Positions 17,791-27,261 of a DNA stretch of 64,000 bases are shown piece after piece (within the stretch, counting starts at the first letter, position 1; each line of letters opens with the position of its first letter). The stretch is from positions 1 through 64,000 of the forward strand of contig NZ_WHUF01000002.1 of NCBI RefSeq assembly GCF_009380165.1, in the 5' to 3' direction. This DNA is from Rugamonas rivuli. Lineage in GTDB: Bacteria; Pseudomonadota; Gammaproteobacteria; Burkholderiales; Burkholderiaceae_D. The position numbers and the translations under genes are program-made. Under the pieces are notes generated by a model. That model did not search any database. It was not told the DNA's origin and was given only the letters and a program-made list of their open reading frames with translations.

Positions 17791-18534
17791 TTACAGCAGT
17801 GTGAGCAGGTGCAGGGCGGCGGCCGGTGCGCGTTCCTTGGCGCCGTTGATGAAGTAGACGTAGGCGTCGCCGGACTTGGCGCCTTGCTGCCACTGGCGCG
17901 CTTGCGCGGCCCACTGTTTCAGCTCGGCGCCGGTGTAGCCGGTCTCCAGCTCGCTGCGGGCGTTCATCAGGCGCGCGTAGACGAACTCGCCGGTGATCTC
18001 GGCGACGTTGGGATACTTGGGCGTGTCGGTGATGACGGTGGCGATCTTGTGCTTGCGCGCCAGCTGGTAATAGTCCTCGCACAGAAAGCTGGGGTGGCGG
18101 GCGTCGAGCACGTGGCGCAGCTTGCGCGTGCCGAGCTTGGTTGGCAGCAGCTGGAAGAAGGCTTGCAGGTCGTCGGGGTCGAACTGCTTGGTGGCGGCCA
18201 GCTGCCACAGGATGGGGCCGAGCTTGCCGCCCAGTTCATCGAGGCCGCTGCTCATGAAGCGGGCTATGGATTCGCCGGCTTCGGCCAGCACCTTGCGGTT
18301 GGTGGCGAAGCGGCTGGCCTTGACCGAGAACACGAAGTCGTCCGGCGTCTGCGCGGCCCAGGAGGCGAAGTGCTCGGGCTTGGCGGTGCGGTAGAAGGTG
18401 CCGTTGATTTCGATGCTGGTGACCTGGCGGCTGGCGTATTCCAGCGCCTTCTTTTGCGGCACGCCTTTGGGATAAAACGTTTCGCGCCACGGTGCGAAAT
18501 CCCAGCCGCCTATGCCCACCCTGACACTTGCCAT
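17791..18534 (-). CDS. DUF72 family protein
   Basis: The frame is open further upstream, but the family starts at MASVRVGIGGWDFAPWRETF, an ATG at 18534, giving 247 residues. Conserved DUF72 features are seen: GGWDF at the start, FYPKGVPQKKALEYASRQ, EINGTFYR, VFSVKASRF and ILWQL. The fold is a TIM barrel; the biochemical role is not settled. It lies divergent to the monooxygenase gene with about 110 bp between them. Confidence 0.88.
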   Translation of the reverse strand: MASVRVGIGGWDFAPWRETFYPKGVPQKKALEYASRQVTSIEINGTFYRTAKPEHFASWAAQTPDDFVFSVKASRFATNRKVLAEAGESIARFMSSGLDELGGKLGPILWQLAATKQFDPDDLQAFFQLLPTKLGTRKLRHVLDARHPSFLCEDYYQLARKHKIATVITDTPKYPNVAEITGEFVYARLMNARSELETGYTGAELKQWAAQARQWQQGAKSGDAYVYFINGAKERAPAAALHLLTLL

Positions 18535-18646
18535 GCGCCTCTCCCCGAAAGTCGATGCGGAGATGATAACGGTTTTTGGTGGCCGGGGCTTTTCCTTTCG
18601 CCTGCCGCCCCCATCATGGAGGTTTCCGTTCACTCCAGGAGTTCTC

Positions 18647-18934
18647 ATGCAAGATCTGATCGTCGTTGCCACCCTGACCGCCAAGCCTGGCCACGAAGCC
18701 GTACTCAAGGCCGCGCTGGAGCGCATCGTGCCGCTCAGCCGCGCCGAGGATGGCTGCATCCGCTATGACCTGCACGCCGACCTGGCCAACCCGGCCAGCT
18801 TCGTCATGCTCGAAGCCTGGCGCGACGCCGACGCGCTGGCGCGGCACGAAGCCACGCCGCACTTCCATGAGTTGCTCAAGACGGTCGGCGGGCTGGTGGA
18901 GGTGCAGGTCGTCAAGCTGAATCAGTTGCTGTAG
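18647..18934 (+). CDS. ABM-domain (antibiotic biosynthesis monooxygenase type) protein
   Basis: 95 residues from ATG 18647, which follows a CCAGGAG ribosome site; the longer frame from 18512 reads through non-coding upstream sequence. Shows the YgiN-like ferredoxin-fold pattern: VVATLTAKPGHE, a helix, SRAEDGCIRYDLH, FVMLEAWRDADALARHEATPHF. Such small dimeric proteins are often quinol monooxygenases or act in oxidative metabolism; the substrate here is unknown. Confidence 0.88.
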   Translation: MQDLIVVATLTAKPGHEAVLKAALERIVPLSRAEDGCIRYDLHADLANPASFVMLEAWRDADALARHEATPHFHELLKTVGGLVEVQVVKLNQLL

Positions 18935-18953
18935 TCACGGCCCCGCGCGGGCT

Positions 18954-19859
18954 TTACTCCAGGTTCTGCACCTGTTCGCGCATCTGCTCGATCAGCAGTT
19001 TGAGTTCCATCGACGCATCGGCCAGTTCCTTGACCGAGGCCTTGGCGCCCAGCGTGTTGGCTTCGCGGTTCAGTTCCTGCATCATGAAGTCCAGGCGCTT
19101 GCCGACCTGGCCGCCTTTTTTCAGGATGTGGCGGGTCTCGGTCAGGTGGGCCGACAGGCGGCCCAGCTCTTCGGCCACGTCGATGCGGATGCCGTACAGG
19201 ATCACTTCCTGGCGGATGCGCTCCAGCGCGTCCTGACGCGACAGCGCCGAATTCGAACCCTGGCAGGCCAGGCCCAGCGCGTCCTGCATGCGCTCGACGG
19301 CTTTCTGCTGGAAGGCCGCCACCACCTGCGGGATCAGCGGCGTGATGCGCTTGACGATCACTTCCATCGCCTCGATGCGCGAGGTCAGCATCGCTTCCAG
19401 CGCCGCGCCTTCGCGCTGGCGGCTGACGACGAAGGCTTGCACCGTGCGTGCGGTCAGCGCGGCGACGTCGGCCTGCAGCGATTCCTGGCCGATCTGGGCT
19501 TCCTCGATGACGCCGGGCCAGCGCAGCAGCTCGGCCACCGACATGGTGGGCGCGGCCGGGAAATGGCCGCTCACTTCCGCCTGCAAGCGTTGTAATTCGG
19601 TCAAAAGCGGCAAATTCAGCGCCTGCGAACCGGCGGTGGCGGCCTTGCGGCCAAAGCTCAGGCGCAATTCCACCTTGCCGCGGGTGATAGCCGCCATGAT
19701 TGCCGAGCGCAAATCGGGTTCCAGCGCGCGTAAATCGTCGTTTATTCGAAACTGCAAATCTAAAAACCGCGAGTTGACACTCTTGATTTCGATAGTCAGT
19801 GTTCCCGCCGCACTTTCACTGGTGGCGACCGCGTAGCCCGTCATGCTGGAAATGCTCAA
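18954..19859 (-). CDS. yicC: YicC family endoribonuclease-like protein
   Basis: 301 residues. The start MSISSMTGYAVATSES and the motif IEIKSVNSRFLDLQFRI are diagnostic, as is the C-terminal part TRHILKKGGQVGKRLDFMMQELNREANTLGAKA. YicC proteins are reported RNases acting in stationary phase. Starts divergently to the Ser/Thr kinase; the two starts are about 70 bp apart. Confidence 0.95.
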   Translation of the reverse strand: MSISSMTGYAVATSESAAGTLTIEIKSVNSRFLDLQFRINDDLRALEPDLRSAIMAAITRGKVELRLSFGRKAATAGSQALNLPLLTELQRLQAEVSGHFPAAPTMSVAELLRWPGVIEEAQIGQESLQADVAALTARTVQAFVVSRQREGAALEAMLTSRIEAMEVIVKRITPLIPQVVAAFQQKAVERMQDALGLACQGSNSALSRQDALERIRQEVILYGIRIDVAEELGRLSAHLTETRHILKKGGQVGKRLDFMMQELNREANTLGAKASVKELADASMELKLLIEQMREQVQNLE

Positions 19860-19932
19860 TGGATGTCCCCGATTTAATCTTTACAAAACAGTGATTTATC
19901 CACACAATCCGGTTGTTGAGGCGAGGAATCCT

Positions 19933-20949
19933 ATGGCTGCACAAAACAACGCCCCGTTGCCAGATGGTCTGGAAATTGCTGGATATCGCATTGTAAAGAA
20001 AATTGCGTCCGGTGGGTTCAGTATTGTTTACCTCGCGTACGACGGCGACGGCGTGGCGGTGGCCATCAAGGAGTATTTGCCCAGCTCGCTGGCCCTGCGC
20101 CAGCAGGGCGAACTGGTGCCGGCCATCGCGAAAGCGCACCTGCCGGTGTTCCGCATCGGCCTCAAGTGCTTCTTCGAGGAGGGCCGGGCGCTGGCCCGCA
20201 TCTCCCATCCGAATGTTGTAAGCGTGCTCAATTTCTTCCGCGCGCACGACACCGTCTACATGGTGATGGCCTACGAATCGGGCCATTCCTTGCAAGAACA
20301 CATACAGCGCCAGCGCGCCAAGGGCAGCAAGGTGGGCGAGGCCTTCATCCGCACCATCTTCCTGCAGGTGCTCAAGGGCCTGCGCGAAGTGCACGCCAAC
20401 AAGCTGCTGCACCTGGACCTGAAGCCGGCCAATATCTACCTGCGCACCGACGGCACGCCGATGCTGCTGGACTTCGGCGCCGCCCGCCAGACCGTCAACA
20501 ACGACATGCCGACGCTGACGCCGATGTACACGCCCGGCTTCGCGCCGCCCGAGCTGTACGCCAAGACCGGCGGCCTGGGGCCGTGGTCGGACGTCTACAG
20601 CATCGGCGCGTCGATGTTCGCCTGCATGGTCGGTTCGCCGCCGCAACCGGCCGACCAGCGCAAGAATGAGGATAAAATGGCCGGCCACTACGACAAGCTG
20701 GCCGGCCAGTACACGCCGGAGCTGGTCGCCATGGTGCGCTGGTGCCTGGAGCTGGACCCGCTGGAACGCCCGCAAAGCCTGTTCGCGCTGCAGAAGGTGC
20801 TGCAGGCCGCGCCGGCCGCCGCGCCCACGCCGCCGCCGGCGCCGCAGGGCGTGATCGACCGGCTGGGCGACGGCCTGCGCGGCCTGGTCGGCCGGCTGGG
20901 CGGGCGCGGCAAAGCCAAGGCCAAGGCCGGCCCCGATACCTTGATTTAA
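19933..20949 (+). CDS. Serine/threonine protein kinase (soluble, non-RD)
   Basis: Start set at ATG 19933, preceded by GAGGAATCCT; an earlier in-frame ATG has no ribosome site. 338 residues. Kinase domain about 17-295: Gly-rich loop IASGGFSIVY, catalytic Lys46 (AIKEYLP), catalytic loop HLDLKPANI (Asp142, preceded by Leu, so non-RD), DFGAA at 160-164. A Pro/Ala linker (about 296-312) leads to a basic tail rich in Gly, Arg and Lys. No membrane helix or PASTA domain. Followed 18 bp later by a PP2C phosphatase, so a kinase/phosphatase switch is likely. Type VI secretion genes, a common context for such pairs, are absent here. Confidence 0.92.
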   Translation: MAAQNNAPLPDGLEIAGYRIVKKIASGGFSIVYLAYDGDGVAVAIKEYLPSSLALRQQGELVPAIAKAHLPVFRIGLKCFFEEGRALARISHPNVVSVLNFFRAHDTVYMVMAYESGHSLQEHIQRQRAKGSKVGEAFIRTIFLQVLKGLREVHANKLLHLDLKPANIYLRTDGTPMLLDFGAARQTVNNDMPTLTPMYTPGFAPPELYAKTGGLGPWSDVYSIGASMFACMVGSPPQPADQRKNEDKMAGHYDKLAGQYTPELVAMVRWCLELDPLERPQSLFALQKVLQAAPAAAPTPPPAPQGVIDRLGDGLRGLVGRLGGRGKAKAKAGPDTLI

Positions 20950-20967
20950 CCGACAAAAGGCTCATCC

Positions 20968-21948
20968 ATGCAATTCTCCGTGTATCAGGAAAGCCACATC
21001 GGCGGCCGCAAGGTCAATCAGGACCGCATGGGCTACAGCTTCACCCGCGACGCGCTGCTGCTGGTGCTGGCCGACGGCATGGGCGGCCACCTGCGCGGCG
21101 AGATCGCCGCCACCGTCGCACTGCAATCGATTTCCGCGCTGTTCCAGCAGCAGGCCACGCCGTACGTGAAAAAGCCGCAGCGCTTCCTGGAGGAGGCGCT
21201 GCTGACGGCGCACCGCGACATCCACCAGTACCGCGCCGACCACGGCCTGGCGGAGACGCCGCGCACCACCATCGTCGCCTGCCTGATCCAGCACAACACG
21301 GCGACCTGGGCCCACTGCGGCGACTCGCGCCTGTACTGGATGCGCGACGGCCAGATCCTGGCGCGCACGCGCGACCACTCGCATGTGGAAAGCCTGATCG
21401 CCAAGGGCCTGGCGCAGCCGTCCGAATGCGCCACCCATCCCGACCGCAACAAGCTGTACAACTGCCTCGGCGCCGACAGCCCGCCGAAAGTGGACATCTC
21501 GGCCGGCGCCGGCATGCTGCCGGGCGACCTGATGCTGTTGTGCTCCGACGGCTTGTGGTCTATGCTGCCGGACGACGACATGGTGCGGCGCCTGCACAGC
21601 CAGACCGTGGTGCGCGCCGTGCCCGACTTGCTGCAGGCGGCGCTGGCCGCGGCCGGCAGCGCCAGCGACAACGTCACGGCGCTGGCCATCATGTGGCAGG
21701 GCAGCTCCTTGATCGACGGCGTGGGCGCCAGCACGCTGGCGGCGGCCGAACTGTCGACCGTGGTGTCGACCGAAGCGCTGCCGCAGGGCCTGCACAGCAC
21801 CACGATCAACAGCGCGCCGGTGCCGGAGCAGGCCGCCGCGCCGGCGCCGCCAGCCGACCCCATCGACGCCTTCGACGACGATGAAATCGAGAAGGCCATC
21901 GCCGAGATCCGCGGCGCCATCGAAAAATCCTCCCAAATCCTGAAATAA
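20968..21948 (+). CDS. PP2C-family Ser/Thr protein phosphatase
   Basis: 326 residues. The PP2C domain (about 1-240) shows the metal-binding motifs: NQDRMG (about 17-22), ADGMGGH, TWAHCGDSRLYW, LMLLCSDGLW and DNVTALAI. The last 80 residues are Ala/Pro-rich with an acidic end (DAFDDDEIEKAIAEIRG). Expected to reverse phosphorylation by the kinase encoded directly upstream. No signal peptide or membrane segment. Confidence 0.93.
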   Translation: MQFSVYQESHIGGRKVNQDRMGYSFTRDALLLVLADGMGGHLRGEIAATVALQSISALFQQQATPYVKKPQRFLEEALLTAHRDIHQYRADHGLAETPRTTIVACLIQHNTATWAHCGDSRLYWMRDGQILARTRDHSHVESLIAKGLAQPSECATHPDRNKLYNCLGADSPPKVDISAGAGMLPGDLMLLCSDGLWSMLPDDDMVRRLHSQTVVRAVPDLLQAALAAAGSASDNVTALAIMWQGSSLIDGVGASTLAAAELSTVVSTEALPQGLHSTTINSAPVPEQAAAPAPPADPIDAFDDDEIEKAIAEIRGAIEKSSQILK

Positions 21949-21971
21949 CATTGAAATAAGGAATACTGTTT

Positions 21972-22700
21972 ATGACGTTTGAATCCCGCCCGAGCGGCCG
22001 CGCCGTCGATGCGCTGCGCACCCTGCGTCTGACCCGCGACTACACCAAGCACGCCGAAGGTTCGGTGCTGATCGAATGCGGCGACACCAAGGTGATCTGC
22101 ACCGCCAGCATCGAAGACAAGGTGCCGGGCTTCCTGAAGGGCAAGGGCCAGGGCTGGATGACGGCCGAATACGGCATGCTGCCGCGCTCGACCCACACCC
22201 GCATGGACCGCGAGGCGGCGCGCGGCAAGCAGTCCGGCCGCACGCAGGAAATCCAGCGCCTGATCGGCCGTTCACTGCGCGCGGCGTTCGACCTGGAAGC
22301 GTTCGGCGAGCGTACCTTGCACCTCGACTGCGACGTGATCCAGGCCGACGGCGGCACCCGCACGGCGTCCATCACCGGCGCCATGGTGGCGGCGTATGAT
22401 GCGTTCGCCAAGCTGGTGGCGCGCGGCGCGGTGCCGGCGATTCCGCTGAAGAGCTTCGTGGCGGCGATTTCGGTCGGCGTCTACCAGGGCATGCCGGTGC
22501 TGGACCTGGACTACATCGAGGATTCCGGCTGCGACACCGACATGAACGTGGTGATGAACGACGCCGGCCACTTCATCGAAGTGCAGGGCACGGCCGAAGG
22601 CGCCGCCTTCGACCGCGCCGGCATGAACCGCCTGCTGGACCTGGCCCAGGGCGGCATCGCCGACCTGATCAAGCTGCAGAAGCAGGCGCTGGGCTTGTAA
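21972..22700 (+). CDS. rph: Ribonuclease PH
   Basis: 242 residues, standard length. Start [18 protein letters not shown]; conserved [16 protein letters not shown], the catalytic-region motif [20 protein letters not shown], and [16 protein letters not shown] phosphorolytic 3'-to-5' exoribonuclease that trims tRNA 3' ends. It follows the phosphatase gene by 23 bp and may share its transcript. Confidence 0.97.
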   Translation: MTFESRPSGRAVDALRTLRLTRDYTKHAEGSVLIECGDTKVICTASIEDKVPGFLKGKGQGWMTAEYGMLPRSTHTRMDREAARGKQSGRTQEIQRLIGRSLRAAFDLEAFGERTLHLDCDVIQADGGTRTASITGAMVAAYDAFAKLVARGAVPAIPLKSFVAAISVGVYQGMPVLDLDYIEDSGCDTDMNVVMNDAGHFIEVQGTAEGAAFDRAGMNRLLDLAQGGIADLIKLQKQALGL

Positions 22701-22707
22701 TGCCGGG

Positions 22708-23295
22708 CTAGTGGTCGTCGGTCAGCGTGTCGTCGGCGCGCCGATGTTTCGGCAGGCGGCGCTCGGACATGGTCTTGGTTTGATGGTCTACGTGCTCGAT
22801 CAACATCAGGGCGGCGTTCAACGCGTCGCTCATCGTTTTGACGGCGGCGGTCATCGCCGTGGCCGGCGTGGGTTGCGGCACGGCTGCTTGCCGCTCCAGC
22901 TTGGCGCGCAGCAGCGCCGCGTTCGCCCAGTTGCGCTCTCCGGGCAGGCGTAGCCACAGGTCGCGCCAGGCGTTGCGGCCATCGCCTGCAATTTCCATCG
23001 TCATCTGGCGCGGCGACACGGCTTCGCCACGAAAGATCAATTCGTCACCGACGACCTCGGCGTGATGGTAGTCGTCGCGGTATTTCATGCGTACGCGCGT
23101 GGCTTCCGGCAGGAACAGGCATTTCCATTGATAGCCGCGCACCGGGGCCGCCAGGGCGCGGCCGGCGGCGATCCACTGCTTGAGCGCGCCGACGATCGCC
23201 TCGGCGGGCGATAAGGTGCTGCCGCTTTGCCGCAAATAATCAAGCAGCTCGGTATATGCGGCTGGTGGCACTGCGCAGATGCTTGGGGCATTCAT
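22708..23295 (-). CDS. Hypothetical protein with upstream inverted repeat
   Basis: 195 residues, no signal peptide, no membrane segment. The N-terminal 50 residues (YTELLDYLRQSGSTLSPAEAIVGALKQWI) are helical and might be a small DNA-binding or dimerisation module. The middle (about 55-120) looks beta-rich (YQWKCLFLPEATRVRMKYRD, DELIFRGEAVSPRQM), including a WRDLWLRLPGERNWANAALLR segment. The last 30 residues are charged and probably disordered. I do not recognise the family. It runs convergently into rph with 7 bp between stops. The repeat cluster at 23326-23401 is just before its start and is its likely control region. Confidence 0.72.
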   Translation of the reverse strand: MNAPSICAVPPAAYTELLDYLRQSGSTLSPAEAIVGALKQWIAAGRALAAPVRGYQWKCLFLPEATRVRMKYRDDYHHAEVVGDELIFRGEAVSPRQMTMEIAGDGRNAWRDLWLRLPGERNWANAALLRAKLERQAAVPQPTPATAMTAAVKTMSDALNAALMLIEHVDHQTKTMSERRLPKHRRADDTLTDDH

Positions 23296-23325
23296 ACTCG
23301 TTCTCCTTCCTTGTTGTGTCCTGTT

Positions 23326-23401
23326 TTGTCTTGTTCTGTCTCGTTAGACCCGCTGCACTGCACAAAGTTCAAACGGGACGAAACGAGACAGAACGAGACA
23401 A
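23326..23401. repeat. 20-bp inverted repeat with short tandem units
   Basis: TTGTCTTGTTCTGTCTCGTT (23326-23345) is repeated in inverted form at 23382-23401 with one mismatch. Each arm is itself built of degenerate 5-bp units (xxTGT on the left; xACGAGACA on the right), so several overlapping half-sites exist. A shorter inner pair, CCCG / CGGG, lies in the 36-bp loop. Located 31-106 bp before the start of the unknown gene at 23295. Confidence 0.8.
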
Positions 23402-23531
23402 GCAAACGAGTAACGATGCCCCAAGGGCCGTTCGGGGGGAGGGGGTATGCATGTCCTCCCGGCCGGGGCCGGCTGGGTTGCGGGCAAAAGGTTTACAATG
23501 GCGGCTTCACCGCCACATGCAGCCCTACACC

Positions 23532-24116
23532 ATGACCCAACGCCTGATCCTCGCCTCGAACAACGCCGGCAAACTCAAGGAATTCAACGAACTGCTGTCC
23601 ACCGTGGGCTTTTCCGTCCACGCCCAGGGCGAGTACGACGTGCCCGAGGCCGACGAGCCGTTCCACACTTTCGTTGAAAACGCCCTGCAAAAAGCCCGCC
23701 ACGCCTCGCGCCTGACCGGGCTGCCGGCGCTGGCCGACGATTCCGGCGTCTGCGTCAACGCGCTGGGCGGCGCCCCCGGCGTGTACTCGGCGCGCTTTGC
23801 CGGCGAACCGAAATCGGACGCCCGCAACAACGAGAAAATGATCGCCGACCTGGCAGCCCATGCCGACAAGTCCGCGTACTACTACTGCGTGCTGGTGTTC
23901 GTACGCCACGCCGACGACCCGCAACCAGTCATCGCCGACGGCCGCTGGAACGGCGAAATGATCGCCACCCCGCGCGGCAACGGCGGCTTCGGCTACGACC
24001 CGCACTTCTACATCCCGGCACTGGGCAAATGCGCCGCCGAGCTGACGGCCGATGAAAAAAACGCCTTGTCGCACCGCGGCCAGGCCCTGCGCGCGCTGGT
24101 AGAGAAACTGAAATGA
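23532..24116 (+). CDS. rdgB: XTP/dITP pyrophosphatase (RdgB/HAM1)
   Basis: Start set at ATG 23532 (MTQRLILASNNAGKLKEF), giving 194 residues; the frame is open upstream but matches nothing. Motifs: SNNAGK, the acidic EADEPFHTFVENALQKARHAS, ADDSGVCVNALGGAPGVYSAR and GFGYDPHF near the C-terminus. Hydrolyses non-canonical purine nucleoside triphosphates, protecting DNA. Overlaps hemW by 4 bp (ATGA), so the two are translationally coupled. Confidence 0.96.
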   Translation: MTQRLILASNNAGKLKEFNELLSTVGFSVHAQGEYDVPEADEPFHTFVENALQKARHASRLTGLPALADDSGVCVNALGGAPGVYSARFAGEPKSDARNNEKMIADLAAHADKSAYYYCVLVFVRHADDPQPVIADGRWNGEMIATPRGNGGFGYDPHFYIPALGKCAAELTADEKNALSHRGQALRALVEKLK

Positions 24117-25372
24117 TCCCGATTAAAATCGTCGGCGCCACCAGCAAGGCAGCCAAGCCGGCCACCGACATCAGCGAAGCGGCCGGCGTCGCCGCCAAAT
24201 ACCTGCAGGCCGGTTCGCTGAACCTGCAGGCGCTGCCGCCGTTGTCGCTGTACATCCACTTCCCGTGGTGCGTGAAGAAGTGCCCTTACTGCGACTTCAA
24301 CTCGCACGAAGCCAAGGACGGCCATACATTCCCCGAACAGGAATACCTGGACGCGCTGCGCACCGACCTGGAAATGGCGCTGCCGCTGATCTGGGGCAGA
24401 AAGATTTATACGATATTCATCGGCGGTGGCACGCCGAGCCTGATGTCGGCCGCAGGGCTGGACCGCCTGCTGTCGGACGTGCGCACGCTGCTGCCGCTGG
24501 ACAGCGACTGCGAGATCACGATGGAGGCCAATCCCGGCACCTTCGAGGCCGAGAAGTTCAAGTCCTACCGCGCCAGCGGCATCAATCGCCTGTCGATCGG
24601 CATCCAGAGTTTCAACAGCCGCCACCTGAAGGCGCTGGGCCGCATCCACGACGACAATGAAGCCAAGCGGGCGGTGGAAATCGCGCAGGCCAACTTCGAC
24701 AACTTCAACCTCGACCTGATGTACGCGCTGCCGTCGCAGACGCTGGAGGAAGCGCGCCACGACGTCGAAACCGCGATGGCCTTCCAGCCGCCGCACCTGT
24801 CGCTGTACCACCTGACGATGGAGCCGAACACGCTGTTCGCCAAGTACCCGCCGGCGCTGCCGGACGACGACGCCAGCGCCGACATGCAGGACCTGATCGC
24901 CGAGCTGACCGCCGCCAACGGCTACGGCCAGTACGAGGTGTCGGCCTATGCGAAGGAGGGCCGCCGCGCGCGCCACAACCTGAATTATTGGGAATTCGGC
25001 GACTATCTCGGCATCGGTGCCGGCGCGCACTCCAAGCTGTCGTTCCCGCACCGCATCCTGCGCCAGGCGCGCTACAAGCAGCCCAAGGCCTATATGGAGC
25101 AGGTGCGCCTGGGCGCGCCGGTGCAGGACGAGTACGAGATCGGGCGCGACGACATGGGCTTCGAGTTCATGCTCAACACGCTGCGCCTGCACGGCGGCTT
25201 CGATCCCAACCTGTTCAGCGAGCGCACAGGGTTAAGCCTGAACGCGATCGAGCAGCAGTTGAACGCGGCCGAAGCCAAGGGCCTGCTCTACCGCGACTAC
25301 AAGCTGATCAAGCCGACCGAGCTGGGCCAGCGCTTCCTCAACGACTTGCAGCAGATGTTCCTCAAGGGTTAG
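24113..25372 (+). CDS. hemW: Radical SAM heme chaperone HemW
   Basis: 419 residues. Radical SAM cluster CVKKCPYC (CxxxCxxC) at about residue 53-60 after SLYIHFPW; the pattern GGGTPSLMS and the C-terminal HemN-like domain with [18 protein letters not shown] sequence ([14 protein letters not shown]). It has the HemW form of the cluster, CxxxCxxC without the further Cys that marks coproporphyrinogen III dehydrogenase HemN. An N-terminal extension of about 45 residues precedes the domain. Stop codons of hemW and the convergent chemoreceptor overlap. Confidence 0.92.
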   Translation: MIPIKIVGATSKAAKPATDISEAAGVAAKYLQAGSLNLQALPPLSLYIHFPWCVKKCPYCDFNSHEAKDGHTFPEQEYLDALRTDLEMALPLIWGRKIYTIFIGGGTPSLMSAAGLDRLLSDVRTLLPLDSDCEITMEANPGTFEAEKFKSYRASGINRLSIGIQSFNSRHLKALGRIHDDNEAKRAVEIAQANFDNFNLDLMYALPSQTLEEARHDVETAMAFQPPHLSLYHLTMEPNTLFAKYPPALPDDDASADMQDLIAELTAANGYGQYEVSAYAKEGRRARHNLNYWEFGDYLGIGAGAHSKLSFPHRILRQARYKQPKAYMEQVRLGAPVQDEYEIGRDDMGFEFMLNTLRLHGGFDPNLFSERTGLSLNAIEQQLNAAEAKGLLYRDYKLIKPTELGQRFLNDLQQMFLKG

Positions 25373-27138
25373 AACTCTTCCCAGTCCTGGTCGCCGCCGA
25401 CGGCGGCGGGCTTGCCTGCCGATAGCCGCGAGGCTGCCGTTGCTGGCGCTGCGGGGCGCGCGGCGGGCGCTGAGGCCGGACGGGCAGGGCGGGCCGCCGG
25501 CAACGCCGTGGCTTGCACCGCTGCCTGCGTCCGCGCAGGGGCCGGAGCCGACCGCGCCGGAGCGGCCAGCGCCGTCTGCCGCACCTCATCCCCCAGCTTG
25601 AACGACGAAGCCACATCGGCCAGGCGCGCCGCCTGTTCCTGCATGCTGGCCGCCGCCGCCGCCGACTGTTCCACCAGGGCCGCGTTCTGCTGCGTCACCT
25701 CGTCCATCTGGCCGATGGCGATGTTGATCTGGTCGATGCCCAGGCTTTGCTCGCTGCTGGCCGAGGTGATCTCGCCCATGATGTCGGTCACGCGGCGCAC
25801 GCTGGCCACCACGTCGCCCATGGTGGTGCCGGCCTGCTGCACCAGCCTGGCGCCGATGTCGACCTGCTCGACCGAATTGCCGATCAGCTCCTTGATTTCC
25901 TTGGCCGCCGCCGCCGAACGCTGCGCCAGGTTGCGCACTTCGGAAGCCACCACCGCGAAGCCGCGCCCCTGTTCGCCGGCGCGCGCCGCTTCCACCGCCG
26001 CGTTCAGCGCCAGGATATTGGTCTGGAAGGCGATGCCGTCGATGACGCCGATGATGTCGACGATCTTGCGCGCCGAGGTGTTGATCGAACCCATGGTGTC
26101 GACCACCTGGCCGACGATGGTGCCGCCGCGCTCGGCCACGTCGGACGCGGCCTGGGCCAGCTGGTTGGCCTGCTTGGCGTTCTCGGCGTTCTGCTTGACG
26201 GTGGAGGTCAGCTCCTCCATCGACGACGCGGTCTCCTCCAGCGAGCTGGCCTGCTCCTCGGTGCGCGACGACAGGTCCATATTGCCGGCGGCGATTTCAT
26301 TGGAAGCGGTGGCGATGGTGGTGGTGCCGCTCTGCACCTGGCTGACCACATTGCGCAGCGCATCGTTCATGCCCTTCAAGGCGGTCATCAGGTCGCCGAT
26401 CTCGCACTTGGTGGTCTCGGCGTCGAAGCGGGTGGTCAGGTCGCCGTTGGCGACGGTGGCGGCGATGTCCACCGCCGACTTCAGCGGCACCGTGATCGAG
26501 CGCGAGATCACCCACGCCGCCAGCGAGCCTATCGTCACCATCAGCACCGCCAGCACCATCAGCAGCATGTTGCTGCGGTCGTTGGCGGCGTCGATCGCAT
26601 GGGCGGTGTCGTCGATGGCCTTGCGCTGCAAGGTCAGCAGCGCCTGCACCTTGTTCTGGTACGCCGTGGCCGACGGCATGAAGACATCCTTGTACAGTTT
26701 TTCCGCCTCCTCGGCGCTGCCGGCCTTCTTGGCGTTCATGATGTCGGTCTTGGCCTTCTGGTAGGTGGCGCGCAGCGCTGCGGAGGCGTCGAACACGGCC
26801 TTTTCCTCGTCGCTGACCAGCAGTTCCTTGAGTTTGCCTATCAGTTCGCCGCCGCGCTTGGTGCTGTCGGCGATGACGTCGGCGAAGGTGGTCGACAGCG
26901 TGTCGTCGCTGCTGCGGGCGATCAGCGCGGTGCGCGCCACGGCCGAGTAGATCAGCACGTACCAGTCGGAGGCCAGGCGTTCCTTGGCCAGCGGTTTTTC
27001 CATCATGTGGCGGGTGGCCTCGGCGTTGGCGCGGGCGTTGTACAGCGCCACCGAGGTGGCGAAGATGGCCAGCAGCAGGACGATGGCGAAGCCGACGGCG
27101 AGGCGGGTGCCGATACGCAGATGAGCCAGAAAGTTCAT
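25369..27138 (-). CDS. Methyl-accepting chemotaxis protein
   Basis: 589 residues. TM1 about 13-33; periplasmic four-helix bundle about 35-190; TM2 about 192-212; HAMP about 213-265; signalling domain to about 525 with methylation segment [23 protein letters not shown] and hairpin tip [33 protein letters not shown] long Ala/Pro-rich linker ends in DWEEF, which matches the C-terminal pentapeptide tether for CheR/CheB. The ligand is unknown; the periplasmic domain is the common 4HB_MCP type. Confidence 0.96.
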   Translation of the reverse strand: MNFLAHLRIGTRLAVGFAIVLLLAIFATSVALYNARANAEATRHMMEKPLAKERLASDWYVLIYSAVARTALIARSSDDTLSTTFADVIADSTKRGGELIGKLKELLVSDEEKAVFDASAALRATYQKAKTDIMNAKKAGSAEEAEKLYKDVFMPSATAYQNKVQALLTLQRKAIDDTAHAIDAANDRSNMLLMVLAVLMVTIGSLAAWVISRSITVPLKSAVDIAATVANGDLTTRFDAETTKCEIGDLMTALKGMNDALRNVVSQVQSGTTTIATASNEIAAGNMDLSSRTEEQASSLEETASSMEELTSTVKQNAENAKQANQLAQAASDVAERGGTIVGQVVDTMGSINTSARKIVDIIGVIDGIAFQTNILALNAAVEAARAGEQGRGFAVVASEVRNLAQRSAAAAKEIKELIGNSVEQVDIGARLVQQAGTTMGDVVASVRRVTDIMGEITSASSEQSLGIDQINIAIGQMDEVTQQNAALVEQSAAAAASMQEQAARLADVASSFKLGDEVRQTALAAPARSAPAPARTQAAVQATALPAARPARPASAPAARPAAPATAASRLSAGKPAAVGGDQDWEEF

Positions 27139-27261
27139 GATGTCACTCCGATGGAAGCGGCTGTGCGCGCCGGGCGGCGCGGCTTGCAGGGTTCAAGTAT
27201 GCACCCGTGGCCCGGCGGCGGTCATGCAACTTCGGAGGGTTCCGTTGCTTTTTTGAAACAA

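Noticed and set aside
17791..18759. Longer version of the DUF72 gene starting at 18759
   Set aside because: The added 75 codons overlap the divergent monooxygenase gene and do not resemble DUF72; the conserved start is at 18534.
23256..23531. Upstream extension of rdgB
   Set aside because: It translates the inverted-repeat region and the start of the divergent unknown gene; RdgB proteins begin at the 23532 ATG.
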